64,000 nucleotides of DNA from assembly GCA_964436765.1 (NCBI GenBank), contig CAYTEH010000004.1:1-64000 (forward strand). Reading direction: 5' to 3'. This stretch comes from CAYTEH01 sp964436765 (GTDB taxonomy: Bacteria; Patescibacteriota; Gracilibacteria; Peribacterales; Peribacteraceae). Within the stretch, counting starts at the first letter, position 1; the number at the start of each line of letters is the position of its first letter. Below, piece after piece: positions 9,516 to 18,822 of this stretch. A program made the position numbers and the translations under genes. A model generated the notes under the pieces. The model was not told the origin of the DNA. It was given only the letters and a program-made list of their open reading frames with translations, and searched no databases.

Positions 9516-12500
9516 TCAGAGATCACATTTCGGCAGCGTGTTGGAGAGGACGGGGGTAAGATAAATGGTTGTGCTGGGCGGCAGATCTTCTTTCGCATTG
9601 CCTTTTCTGATGCAATTTTCGTTCGGAAGTTTCAATTCCACTGCCCAGGGCGCTTCCTTATCCGTCATCTCAGGTCTGCCGACCTGCTTGGGATACCACA
9701 GCGACTTCCCCTTCGCGGCACTCTTTTCGCATTCGAGGTACTCAACATCTTTCTTCACGACCTTCGCAGTAGACGTATCCACACAGTCGCCAAGTTTTTT
9801 CTCGCTCTTNNNNNNNNNNNNNNNNNNNNNNNNNNNNNNNNNNNNNNNNNNNNNNNNNNNNNNNNNNNNNNNNNNNNNNNNNNNNNNNNNNNNNNNNNNN
9901 NNNNNNNNNTCACGACCTTCGCAGTAGACGTATCCACACAGTCGCCAAGTTTTTTCTCGCTCTTACATTCCGAAGAGCACCCATCGCCGTTCAACTTGTT
10001 ATTATCATCGCACTGTTCTTCGCCTTCCTTATTTCCATTCCCACAGACGGTTTCGATGGTGCAGGTCGCGCTGCAGCCGTCACCATTGATGTTGTTACCG
10101 TCATCGCATTGATCGACGCGGGCATAGACATACCCGTCCCCGCAGAACGCATAGCGGCAATCCTTCACACAGCCGTCGGTATTGGACATATTGCCGTCGT
10201 CGCATTGCTCGACGCCCTGGGCTTTCCTGTCGCCACAGACGGTCTCAAGACGGCACAGATAGTTGCAGCCGTCGCCGCTCTGGGTATTGCCGTCGTCGCA
10301 TTGCTCGGCGCCTTGTTTCTTGCCGTCGCCGCACGTCACTTCGATCTGGCAGATCGAACTGCAACCGTCGCCGGATAGCGTGTTCCCGTCGTCGCATTGC
10401 TCTCCTTTGTCGATGCCGAAGTCGCCGCACTTGCCGGTGGGATCCGTTTTTTTACTGCCTTCCTTCTTGCACACCGCGCTGCAGCCGTCGCCGTCTGCGG
10501 TGTTACGGTCGTCGCATTCCTCCCCCGGATCCTCGGTACCGTTGCCACACACTTCCAGTCTGCAGGTCGCGCTGCAGCCGTCGCCAGCCATGGTGTTGCC
10601 GCCGTCGCACTGCTCGCCGGTCTGCACCACGTTGTCGCCGCAGGACTCGACTCTGCAGAGGGCACTGCAACCGTCGTTGCTCACGACGTTGCCGTCGTCA
10701 CACTCCTCACCGTTGTTGGTGTCTATATCGCTGTCGCCGCAGGTGCCCGTCACGGTAATGGGAGCCCCATTCGCGTACGAGGAGACGTTGCCTGCCGCAT
10801 CTGTCTGCTTGGCGGTGATGGAGTACGTACCCTTGGCAAGAGTGCTGGAGGTGATGCTGACCGTGCTGGCGGCGCAGGTACCTGTACCGAGCGTGCTCAG
10901 GTCGCTGGATTTCACCAGCGTGACAGTTGCATCGGACTCACAGCTGATGGTGAACGACGGCGTGGTGTCGGTGGTGGTCGAGGACCCTCCGACGATCGCG
11001 GGCGTGCCGGGGGCTGCGATGGTGGTATCGATAGTGACGGAGAGGCTGGAAGATGCAGATGATTCGGTGCCCGCCGCATCGGTCTGCTTGGCGGTAATCG
11101 TGTGGACCCCGTCACTGAGCACTGACGAGGTGATGGTGACCGGGGAACTGCTGCACGCGCCAGAGCCGAGCGACGTCGAACCTTCGTAGAGCGTGACGGT
11201 GTCTCCGGATGTGCAGGTGATTTCGAGGGAAGGCGTGGTGTCGCTGGTGGTATTGTCGGTGCTGGAGGTGCCGCTGTCGGAACCCGCGACGAGATCGGGG
11301 GCGCCGGGGGCGGATTCGGCGGTGTCGATGGTGACGCTGAGGCCGGAGGAGGCGGCGGAAACGTTGCCTGCGAGGTCGGTGGCCGTGGCAGTGAAGGAAC
11401 TGGTACCGTCGGCGATGGTGCTGGCGGTGAGGCTGTAGCTGCCACCCGTAGCGGTGCCGGAGGAGACTTGTGTGACGCCCGAGTACAGCTTCACGGTTGC
11501 GTTCGCTTCGGCTGTGCCGCTGAAGGTGGGCGTGTTGTCGCTGGTGATGTCGTCGGTACTGGAGGAGCCGGAATCGGAACCCGAGGCGAGATCAGGAGCG
11601 GAGGGGGCGGAGGGGGCGGCGGTGTCGATGGTCACGCTCAGGCCGGAGGAATCGGCGGAGATGTTGCCGGCAAGGTCGGTCTGGTAGGCATTGATGGTAT
11701 GCGATGCGTCGCTGAGCGCAGAGGATGTGATCTCGACGCTGCCCGCGGAGCACGTGCCACTCCCCTTGGAGCTGCCCCCCTCCTCGATGACGACAGTCGC
11801 GCCGTTTTCGCAACTTGCGGTGAGGTTAGGCGTGTTGTCGCTAGTGGTGTCATCGGTACTGGAGGAGCCTAAATCAGTCGCTGCCGTCAGGTCCGGCTCG
11901 CCGGGGGCGGAGGGGGCAGTGGTATCAATGGTGACGCTCAGGCCGGAGGACGGAACGGATTCGCTTCCGTCCGACTGGGTTGCAGTGAAGGAATATGTGC
12001 CGGCGCTCTGGCCGGCGATGGCGATGGAGACGGACCCACCACTGCACGCGCCGCTGCCCACCGTTGTGCCGTCACGCTTCAAATAGACGGTATTTGCTCC
12101 CGTGCATGACCCGATGGTGAATGTGAGAGACGTATTGTTCGTGGTGTTATCGGTGCTGGAGGTGCCGCTGTCGGAGCCTGCATCCAGGTCGGGAACGCCG
12201 GGTGCGCCGGGAACGGTACTGATTGTGACCGACAGCGCGGCAGACGCCGAGGACGTGTTTCCAGCTGCATCGGTCTGAGTAGTCGTGAAATTATAGGTTC
12301 CGTCGACTGCAATGTTCGCAGCCGTGAGAGTCACGGTGGAACTGGCGCAGGTGCCAGTGGAGCCGGTAGCGACTCCATCCCGGTACAACTGGACGGTCAT
12401 ATCGTTTTCGCACGACGCCGTAAAGCTGGGCGTCGTCTGCGAGGTGACGTTGTCGGTGCTCGAATCCCCGGTGTCCGATCCTGCCGTCAGATCCGGCGTG

Positions 12501-14842
12501 CCGGGGGCGGCGGGGGCGGTGGTATCGATGGTCACAGAAAGACCCGAAGAGGCCAAAGATGTGTTCCCAGCAGGATCCGTGGATTGGGCGCTGACGGAGT
12601 GCGAGCCGTCTGCCAGAGCCGCCGTCGTAAGGCTCACGGTGGAGCTAGCGCAGGTGCCGGAGGAACCCGTTGTGGACAGGCCGATGTAGAGCTGAATGGT
12701 GTCGCCGGTCGTGCAGGACACGGTGAAGGTCGGAGTCGTGTCGCTGGTGACATCATCGGTGCTGGAGGAACCGCTGTCGGAGCCCGCGACGAGGTCGGGA
12801 GTGCCGGGGACGGCGCCCGTGGTATCGATGGTCACAGAAAGACCCGAAGAGGCCAAAGATGTGTTCCCAGCAGGATCCGTGGATTGGGCGCTGACGGAGT
12901 GCGAGCCGTCTGCCAGAGCCGCCGTCGTAAGGCTCACGGTGGAGCTAGCGCAGGTGCCGGAGGAACCCGTTGTGGACAGGCCGATGTAGAGCTGAATGGT
13001 GTCGCCGGTCGTGCAGGACACGGTGAAGGTCGGAGTCGTGTCGCTGGTGACATCATCGGTGCTGGAGGAACCGCTGTCGGAGCCCGCGACGAGGTCGGGA
13101 GTGCCGGGGACGGCGCCCGTGGTATCGATGGTCACGGCAAGGCCGCTCGATGCAGCGGATTCGTTCCCTGCCGCATCGCTTTGTTTTGCGGTCACCGTAT
13201 GCGCGCCGTCGGCGAGCGTGGATGCCGCGGTCGTCACGCTGCCGCCCGAGCATGTGCCCGTCGCGATGGACGTGGACCCCGCTCGGTACAATGTGACCGT
13301 ATTGCTGCCGGCGCAGGAGACGGTAAAGTCCGGTGTTGTATCGTTCGTGACTTCGTCTGTGCTGGAAGAGCCGCTGTCCGATGCGGCATCGAGATCGGGT
13401 GCGCCCGGCGCTGCGGGAGCAGTGGTATCGACAGTCACGGAGAGCGTCCCGGACTCGGCCGAAACGTTGCCCGCGACGTCGGTCTGGGTCGCCGTGATGG
13501 GATGGCTCGCCTCGCTGAGCGTAGACGAGGTCGGGTTCACGGTCCCTCCCGCGCACGTTGCGATGCCAACAGAGCCGCCGCTGGCAAGAAGCGTCACGGT
13601 GGCCCCGCTCTCGCAGGAAAACGTAAAACTGGGCGTGGTGTCGTTGGTCAGGTCATCAGTGGCGGATGTACCCGAGTCGGATGCGGCATCGAGATCGGGG
13701 GTGCCGGGCGCGGCAGGGGCCGTGGTGTCGATGGTGACGGTCAAGCCGCTTGATGCGGCCGAGACGGCCGCCACCCCGTTCGTCTGCTTCGCCGTCACCG
13801 TGTGGTCGCCGTCCGCCTGCGCCCCCGCCGTCAGGCTCACTGTGGAGCTAGCGCAGACGGCCGTGACGCCCGTCCCGACGCTGTCGATCCAGAGCTCCAC
13901 GGTGTTGCCGTCGGCGCAGGAGATATCGAAGGTGGGCGTGCTGTCATTGGTGATATTGTCGGTATCCGACGTGCCGGAGTCTGACGCGGCCGCGAGATCG
14001 GGGGTGCCCGTCGCCACGGGGACGCAGGTACTGGGCTCACCTGTACAGACGTGATTGCTTTCGACCGCGCAGACGCTGCTGCAACCGTCGTTGTCCACAA
14101 TGCCGCTATCGTCGCATGCCTCAGCCCCCCTGATCATGCCGTCGCCGCACACGCCCGAACAGACGCTGGGCGACGCGTCTGTGCAGGTCCATCCGGATTC
14201 TTCTACACACATGTTGCTGCATCCGTCGCTGGAAACAAGATTGGTATCATCACAAGCCTCACTACCGGCCATTGTGCCGTCGCCGCATGTGGTGATGCAT
14301 AACTGCCCAGGCGTGGGGCAGGTGTAGCCCGAGTCGATGGCATCGCAAGTCGCGCTGCAGCCGTCGCTGGGCGTGGTATTGCCGTCGTCGCAGACCTCCC
14401 CTCCCACAAGAGACCCATCACCGCAGTTTGCGGTGCAGGCGGCTCCGGGAGTGCTGCAGGTCCATCCGGATTCTGTGGCACAGACGTTGCTGCAACCATC
14501 GCCAGAGATTGCATTGAAATCATCACAAGTTTCTCCCCCAACAATGGCGCCATCACCGCAGTTTGCCGTACAAGCGGCTCCGGGCGTGCTGCAGGTCCAT
14601 CCTGATTCGGTAGCACAGACGTTGCTGCAGCCATCGCCAGAGATTGCATTGAAATCATCGCAGGTTTCACCTCCTCCCACGGCACCGTCACCGCACGCCG
14701 CAGCGCTGCTGGAACCGGCGTCGACCAGTGCCGTGAGACGCATGCCCACCTGAGACGAAAACGCATTCATCACCACCACGGCGACAACCGATGCAGCGAA
14801 GATACCGCCGACAGCTTTCAGGCTATGCCCTGGCGACAACAT
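9516..14842 (-). CDS. Giant exported protein: CDDGN repeats, eleven Ig-like repeats, CDDGN repeats
   Basis: The start at 14842 (MLSPGHSLKAVGGIFAASVV) gives an N-terminal anchor; an upstream in-frame ATG at 14947 adds 35 residues without signal character. Five Cys-rich repeats (CGDG..GE.CDD.N) come first, the first two nearly identical. Eleven ~100-residue bacterial Ig-like repeats follow (PGTPDL.A.SDSG.SSTD ... SVTIDTTAP). Then come eight more Cys-rich repeats and a short Lys-rich tail. The N run at 9810-9909 is a scaffolding artefact. Collapsing the duplicated 55 bp flanks joins ...KLGDCVDTSTAKVV to KKDVEYLEC... and ends at 9516, giving a protein of roughly 1,720 residues. It is first in the minus-strand operon. 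An adhesin-like stalk is the likely role. Confidence 0.85.
9810..9909. other. Spurious assembly gap with duplicated 55-bp flanks
   Basis: This is a run of 100 Ns. The 55 bases before it (9755-9809) are identical to the 55 bases after it (9910-9964), as expected when two contigs overlapping by an assembly k-mer are joined without merging. Removing the Ns and one copy restores a continuous reading frame. Confidence 0.95.
12519..13135. repeat. Exact 300-bp tandem duplication of one Ig-like repeat
   Basis: Bases 12519-12835 equal 12819-13135 over 317 positions with a 300-bp period. It encodes two identical consecutive Ig-like domains in the giant surface protein, while all other copies in the array have diverged. 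Confidence 0.95.
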
Positions 14843-14971
14843 GATTGGCAAAAACTCTACCAGCCGCCGCAACCGTTTGCACGTTGTGCGATTGCCCGGC
14901 GTGCAAGCTGATCGCGACGAACACATGTGTGCCCTCGACTTTCCCATTCCCTGTTCTTGCCTTCCAAAGGC

Positions 14972-14984
14972 TATAATCCCCGCA
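14972..14984 (+). promoter_or_regulatory. Extended -10 (TATAAT) six bases before the cofE start: leaderless
   Basis: TATAAT at 14972-14977 is followed by CCCCGC and the ATG. Transcription would begin at or within a base of the start codon, so no Shine-Dalgarno sequence could be present. Confidence 0.65.
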
Positions 14985-15760
14985 TGCAGGTGATCCCCGT
15001 TCGTACACCGGTCCTCAAAAACGGAGACGACATCGCGTCCGTCATTGCAAAAGAAGCATTGCGTCCCGGCGACATTCTGGTGATTTCATCGAAAGCAGTG
15101 GCGACCATGGAGGGTGCTGCCGTCCGGCTCGCGGATCTGACGCCATCTGCGGACGCAAGGTCGTGGGCGGAAAAAACGGGAAAGAGCGCGGCGTTCCTGC
15201 AGGCGGTGATCGGGGAAACAGCGCGGCTGAACGGACGGATCGTGGGAACGTGCCCCGGAGCAGTGCTCACCGAACTCCGACCGGCGGGGCTCACACGCGG
15301 GACGCTCCTCGTCCCCAACGCCGGGATGGACCAGTCGAACGTGGAGGCAGGATATGCGGTCGGCTGGCCGCATGATCCCGTCAAGAGCGTGCATAATATA
15401 AGGTATGCAGTGCAGAGGAAGACCACGCCGATCGCAGTCATCCTCACCGATTCCTGTTGCCGCCCCGGGCGCCTCGGTGTGACGGCATTCGCGCTCGCAT
15501 GCAGTGGCATAGACCCCTTTCTCTCCTTCGTGGGGAAAGCGGACGCGTTCGGGCATCCGCTTAGAGTGACCCAGGAAGCAGTAGCCGACCAATTGGCAAC
15601 AGCCGCCAACGCGGTGATGGGCAACGCGGACCAGCTGACTCCCGCCGCGATCATCCGCGATCACGGGTATCAGCTCAGTGATTTTGAGGGATGGGTACCC
15701 GGAATCGAGCCAAGGGAAGATTTGTTCAAGGACGTGATGCAGAGAAAAGAGATAAGATAA
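14984..15760 (+). CDS. cofE: CofE-like F420-0:gamma-glutamyl ligase family protein
   Basis: This 258-residue protein has family signatures: GDILVISSKAVATMEG near residue 29, NAGMDQSNVEAG near 112, DSCCRPGRLGVTAFALACSG near 153, and a C-terminal T.EAVADQLATAAN segment. In F420 producers the enzyme adds glutamate to the F420 side chain using GTP. No other F420 gene is seen here, and CPR bacteria are generally not known to make F420, so the true substrate may be another acid-to-amine ligation. The start at 14984 is fixed by the adjacent -10 box; an earlier in-frame ATG (14927) lies upstream of the promoter. The last codons form the left arm of an AGAGAAA-type inverted repeat. Confidence 0.85.
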   Translation: MQVIPVRTPVLKNGDDIASVIAKEALRPGDILVISSKAVATMEGAAVRLADLTPSADARSWAEKTGKSAAFLQAVIGETARLNGRIVGTCPGAVLTELRPAGLTRGTLLVPNAGMDQSNVEAGYAVGWPHDPVKSVHNIRYAVQRKTTPIAVILTDSCCRPGRLGVTAFALACSGIDPFLSFVGKADAFGHPLRVTQEAVADQLATAANAVMGNADQLTPAAIIRDHGYQLSDFEGWVPGIEPREDLFKDVMQRKEIR

Positions 15761-15820
15761 AAGAGAAAAGTTTATACGCGTGATGGTCATTTTTCTCTTT
15801 TCACTTTTCTCTTATCTCTT
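15741..15820. repeat. Microrepeat palindrome (AGAGAAA/AGATAA words)
   Basis: The left arm (15741-15770) is built from AGAGAAAAG/AGATAAGATAAA words and supplies the last codons and stop of cofE. The right arm (15791-15820) is its approximate reverse complement and ends four bases before the purN -10 box. It could act as a terminator-like hairpin between the two genes. Confidence 0.75.
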
Positions 15821-15823
15821 CGT

Positions 15824-15836
15824 TATACTCTCTCCA
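15824..15836 (+). promoter_or_regulatory. -10 box TATACT six bases before purN: leaderless
   Basis: TATACT at 15824-15829 is followed by CTCTCC and the ATG at 15836, the same spacing as at cofE. Confidence 0.65.
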
Positions 15837-16450
15837 TGGACTTCATCGTCTTAAGCTCCTCAAGAGGTACGACTTTCCAGGCGATCATCGACCGCATCAA
15901 AGACGGATCACTGACGGCCACGTGCCACGGGCTTGTCTCGGACCGCGAGGACCGCGGCTGCGTGCAGAAAGCGCGAGCTGCCGGGATGCCCGTCGCGATC
16001 GTAACGAGGACAAAGGGAGAATCACGCGAGGACTACGATAAAAGGCTGCATGCTGCAATTCTAGAAATGCACCCACAACAAAAAACCAGTAAACCAGTAA
16101 ACCAGTTAACCTGCATAGCAGCTATCGGCTGGATGTACATCCTCTCGCCGTGGTTCATCGCCCAGTGGAAACACAGGATCCTGAACGTGCACCCCTCGCT
16201 GCTCCCCAAGTTTCCCGGCGCCCATGCGCACGAGGACGTGCTCGCAGCGGGCGAGCAAGAGTCGGGCATGACCATCCACCTGATGGACGAAGGGGTCGAT
16301 ACCGGCCCGATCCTGGTGCAAAAAACGTGCCCCGTCCTCCCGGGCGATACGCCAGAGACGCTCAAGGCGCGGGTGCAGGAGTTGGAGAAGGAGTGGTACC
16401 CGAAGGTGCTGGAGATGATCGAGACAGGCGAGATGAAGCTTCCGTTGTAA
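15836..16450 (+). CDS. purN: Phosphoribosylglycinamide formyltransferase
   Basis: This 204-residue enzyme of purine synthesis transfers a formyl group from 10-formyl-THF to GAR. The catalytic Asn and His lie in ILNVHPSLLPKFPGAHAH and the catalytic Asp in MDEGVDTGPILVQ. Compared with PurN from other bacteria, about 11 extra residues (HPQQKTSKPVNQL) interrupt the strand before IGWMYILSP. They are encoded by three tandem AAACCAGT copies at 16083-16106, so this is an in-frame simple-repeat insertion. Whether the enzyme remains active cannot be judged, but the active-site residues are intact. The gene is convergent with the reductase gene downstream. Confidence 0.92.
   Translation: MDFIVLSSSRGTTFQAIIDRIKDGSLTATCHGLVSDREDRGCVQKARAAGMPVAIVTRTKGESREDYDKRLHAAILEMHPQQKTSKPVNQLTCIAAIGWMYILSPWFIAQWKHRILNVHPSLLPKFPGAHAHEDVLAAGEQESGMTIHLMDEGVDTGPILVQKTCPVLPGDTPETLKARVQELEKEWYPKVLEMIETGEMKLPL
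16083..16106 (+). repeat. Three tandem AAACCAGT units inside purN
   Basis: Three perfect 8-bp units follow one another and continue as TAACC. They keep the frame because the whole inserted stretch is a multiple of three. The word style resembles the intergenic microrepeat palindromes of this window, but only one arm is present. Confidence 0.85.
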
Positions 16451-16454
16451 CGAT

Positions 16455-16566
16455 AAATGACCAGTGACCAATGACACAACAAAGGAAGATTTTTCAAAAT
16501 TCTAGTGGTGATTTCCTCAATGTTCATTCCTGTTGATCACTGGTCATTGTGTCATTGGTCATTCTA
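16455..16566. repeat. Microrepeat palindrome (ATTGGTCA words) between convergent genes
   Basis: The left arm (16455-16480) reads AATGACCAGTGACCAATGAC-type words. The right arm (16536-16566) is its reverse complement (CACTGGTCATTGTGTCATTG). It separates purN from the convergent reductase gene and overlaps the latter's stop codon. A bidirectional terminator role is possible. Confidence 0.8.
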
Positions 16567-17280
16567 AATGTACCCTTCAACATGAACACATTTTTTATCC
16601 ATACCCCAAGCACCCAGTGCCAGCGCCTTCACGTCTTTTGTCATGGCCGGGTTGCCGCAGACGTAGAGGCTCTTTTGGGAAAAATCTTTCACGATCCGCG
16701 GCGCCAGCGCCTGCACCCACCCGCGATGGCCTGTCCAGGACGGCGACGGCTCGCTCAGGGCCAAGTGCATGAAGACGTTCGGATTTTTTTGCGCGAGCGC
16801 CTCCATCTCGGCCATCCAGAAGATATCCTCCTCACATTTCGCGCCGAAGATCACGTCCATGCGGCGGGTATCCCCTTTCGAGAGCGCATCCACGATCTGT
16901 GACCGGAACGGCGCCATGCCGGTACTTGTGGCAATGAAGAGATATTCGTTGGGCGAATCGGACCTGAGCAGGAAATTCCCGAACGGACCCTTCATGCTCA
17001 CCGACGAGCCCACCGTGAGCTGCTCCGCGATCCAGCGGCTCGCACGCCCGCCGGGGACCATCTTGGCGATGAAGAGGAGCTCGCGTTCGTCGGGGGAGGA
17101 CGCGATGGAAAACGCGCGCGTCTGCACATCGGCGGGGTTATCGACGTGCGCGACGTCGAACAGCACGAACTGCCCCGGCTTGAAGGTGAACCCTGCGGGC
17201 TTCTCGAGCGTGAACTCGTACACATCGCGAGCGATGACCTTGTTCGACGTGCAGGCGACGGTGTAGGTGATGACGGGCAT
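16564..17280 (-). CDS. Ferredoxin/flavodoxin-NAD(P)H reductase-like FAD oxidoreductase
   Basis: This 238-residue protein has the two-domain FNR fold. The FAD-binding half contains PGQFVLFDVAH and the flavin motif RAFSIASSP. The NAD(P)-binding half contains TGMAPFRSQI (about residue 120) and the terminal YVCGNPAM motif. It should move electrons between NAD(P)H and a small carrier; no iron-sulfur domain is fused. It is transcribed toward purN and downstream of carA on the same strand, with a G-rich palindrome between. The partner protein is not visible in this window. Confidence 0.85.
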   Translation of the reverse strand: MPVITYTVACTSNKVIARDVYEFTLEKPAGFTFKPGQFVLFDVAHVDNPADVQTRAFSIASSPDERELLFIAKMVPGGRASRWIAEQLTVGSSVSMKGPFGNFLLRSDSPNEYLFIATSTGMAPFRSQIVDALSKGDTRRMDVIFGAKCEEDIFWMAEMEALAQKNPNVFMHLALSEPSPSWTGHRGWVQALAPRIVKDFSQKSLYVCGNPAMTKDVKALALGAWGMDKKCVHVEGYI

Positions 17281-17284
17281 GTGC

Positions 17285-17380
17285 GAGGGTTTGGGCTAGG
17301 ACTAGGGTTAGGAAACTGCAAATGAACTATACCGGAATGCGATGATTTTCTTCCATCCCTAACCCAAAACCTACCCCTTC
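17285..17380. repeat. G-rich microrepeat palindrome (TTAGGG-like words)
   Basis: The left arm (17285-17312) reads GAGGGTTTGGGCTAGGACTA and onward to GGGTTAGG. The right arm (17356-17380) reads CCCTAACCCAAAACCTACCC and covers the carA stop codon. It is one of three such loci (also 47233-47310 and 48190-48288). The G-runs could form a quadruplex or a hairpin. Confidence 0.85.
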
Positions 17381-18552
17381 CGCTCCCCCTTCAGCAACGC
17401 CACATACTCATCAAACAAATAATTCGCGTCCTCCGGCCCCGGCGTCGCCTCCGGGTGGAACTGTACCGAGAAGAACCGGCCGCTCTCGTGCCGAAGGCCT
17501 TCCACGGTCCCGTCGTTCGCATTCTTCCACCACACATGCCAGCCCTTCGGGAGCTTCTCGCCATCCACCGCAAAGCCGTGGTTCTGGGACGTGATAATGC
17601 AGCGGCCACTCCCCTCTCCCTCTGGGAGAGGGTGGCCGCCCCGGGCGGCCGGGAGAGGGCCGGAGGCGACCTCCACACACGGCTGATTCGCACCTCTATG
17701 ACCATACTTCAATTTGTACGTATCGCCTCCGATGGCGAGCGCCATCAGCTGGTTCCCCAGGCAGATGCCGAACGTGAGCTTGTTGCGCTCGATCGCTTTG
17801 CGCAGCGCCGCGATGGTGGGCACGCAGGTCTTCGGGTCGCCCGGACCGTTGCTGAAGAACACACCCTGGTAGGGCTGTTTGTAGGAATCGAGATCGAAAT
17901 CCCACGGCACGCGCACCATGCGCACTCCCCTCTTGAGGAAACTCCGGATGATGTTGCGTTTCATGCCGCAGTCGTACGCGATGATGGTGGGCGCCTCGCC
18001 GAGCGCGGAGAATTCGGATCCCGGTTCGTACGTGATCACCTCCTTGCAACTGACTTCGGCGACCAGATTATTTTTGTTCGGATCATCGATGCCCCCCTCT
18101 CCCAAGCTCTGTTTGAGGAAGGCGCCGGAGGTGGGAGCAATCCGTCCAAGCATCACCCCCGTCTCCCGCAACTTCTTCGTCAAAGCCCGGGTATCAACTC
18201 CTGTAAGACCAGGAATCCCGTGCTTTTTGAGCCAGTCGCCGAACGATCCTTCCGAGAGATGATGACTGTGCCCTTCACTCGCCTGCTGCACAATGACCCC
18301 GCGCACGTGGATCTCCTCGCTCTCCAGGTTCTCCGAAAAACCCCATGCGTTGAGTGCCTCACTTGGCACGCCGTAGTTACCAATGAGGGGGTACGTGAAC
18401 ACCAGAATTTGGCCCCGGTAACTGGGATCCGTGAGGCTTTCGGGGTACCCTGCCATACCCGTATTAAAGACCACTTCTCCATCGGCACTGACCGGCGCGC
18501 CGAAGGATTCTCCTTCAAATACCGTGCCGTCACTGAGGATTAATTCAGACAT
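17371..18552 (-). CDS. carA: Carbamoyl-phosphate synthase small (glutaminase) subunit
   Basis: This 393-residue protein releases ammonia from glutamine for carbamoyl phosphate synthesis. The N-terminal CPSase domain starts MSELILSDGTVFEGESFGAP. The class I glutamine amidotransferase domain has the catalytic Cys in FGICLGNQLMALA and the His/Glu pair in VQFHPEATPGPED. Between VEVASG and the conserved ITSQNHGFAVD lies an extra ~17-residue segment (PLPAARGGHPLPEGEGSG) not found in ordinary CarA. It is encoded by palindromic repeat DNA at 17604-17664 inserted in frame. The large subunit carB is not in this window. Confidence 0.93.
   Translation of the reverse strand: MSELILSDGTVFEGESFGAPVSADGEVVFNTGMAGYPESLTDPSYRGQILVFTYPLIGNYGVPSEALNAWGFSENLESEEIHVRGVIVQQASEGHSHHLSEGSFGDWLKKHGIPGLTGVDTRALTKKLRETGVMLGRIAPTSGAFLKQSLGEGGIDDPNKNNLVAEVSCKEVITYEPGSEFSALGEAPTIIAYDCGMKRNIIRSFLKRGVRMVRVPWDFDLDSYKQPYQGVFFSNGPGDPKTCVPTIAALRKAIERNKLTFGICLGNQLMALAIGGDTYKLKYGHRGANQPCVEVASGPLPAARGGHPLPEGEGSGRCIITSQNHGFAVDGEKLPKGWHVWWKNANDGTVEGLRHESGRFFSVQFHPEATPGPEDANYLFDEYVALLKGERKG
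17604..17664. repeat. Palindromic repeat element inserted in frame in carA
   Basis: It contains two perfect inverted repeats: CCCTCTCCC/GGGAGAGGG at 17612-17632 and GGCCGCCCCGGGCGGCC at 17634-17650. The sequence style matches intergenic REP-like elements known from many bacteria; here it is translated. Confidence 0.85.
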
Positions 18553-18564
18553 AGTATGGAGTAG

Positions 18565-18640
18565 TGCCGCCTGCCCGGCGTAGCTCGCCAGAAGCGAGCG
18601 AAGTCGTGTCGGCGAGGATCAGGGCTGACATCCGCGAGAG
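18565..18640. repeat. Dispersed intergenic repeat upstream of carA
   Basis: The stretch GCCTGCCCGGCGTAGCTCGC and the following AAGCGAGCGAAGTCG have the character of dispersed bacterial intergenic repeats. No coding frame is convincing between 18553 and 18822. Confidence 0.5.
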
Positions 18641-18672
18641 GATAATAGAAAATTCATGGAATTGACAGATTA

Positions 18673-18700
18673 TTGACAAAATTCGATATTAAAGTATATT
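18673..18700 (+). promoter_or_regulatory. Sigma70-type promoter for the coiled-coil protein gene
   Basis: TTGACA at 18673-18678 and TATATT at 18695-18700 are spaced by 16 bp. The predicted leader of about 115 nt contains paired C- and G-runs and ends with GAGGTG four bases before the ATG at 18823, a possible Shine-Dalgarno sequence. This contrasts with the leaderless genes in the window. Confidence 0.6.
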
Positions 18701-18822
18701 TATCTACTTGTTCCTTGTCATCATCTGCCCCCGCACCATTCCTCCTTATTAAGGTAGGGAGAGATGCTGTGGGGGAATCGTAGTACCTCCGGCATTCGGC
18801 AACACTTTTTTTGAGGTGTCCT

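Noticed and set aside
14927..14983. N-terminal extension of cofE
   Set aside because: It would be upstream of the TATAAT box, and the CofE family starts at MQVIPVRTP.
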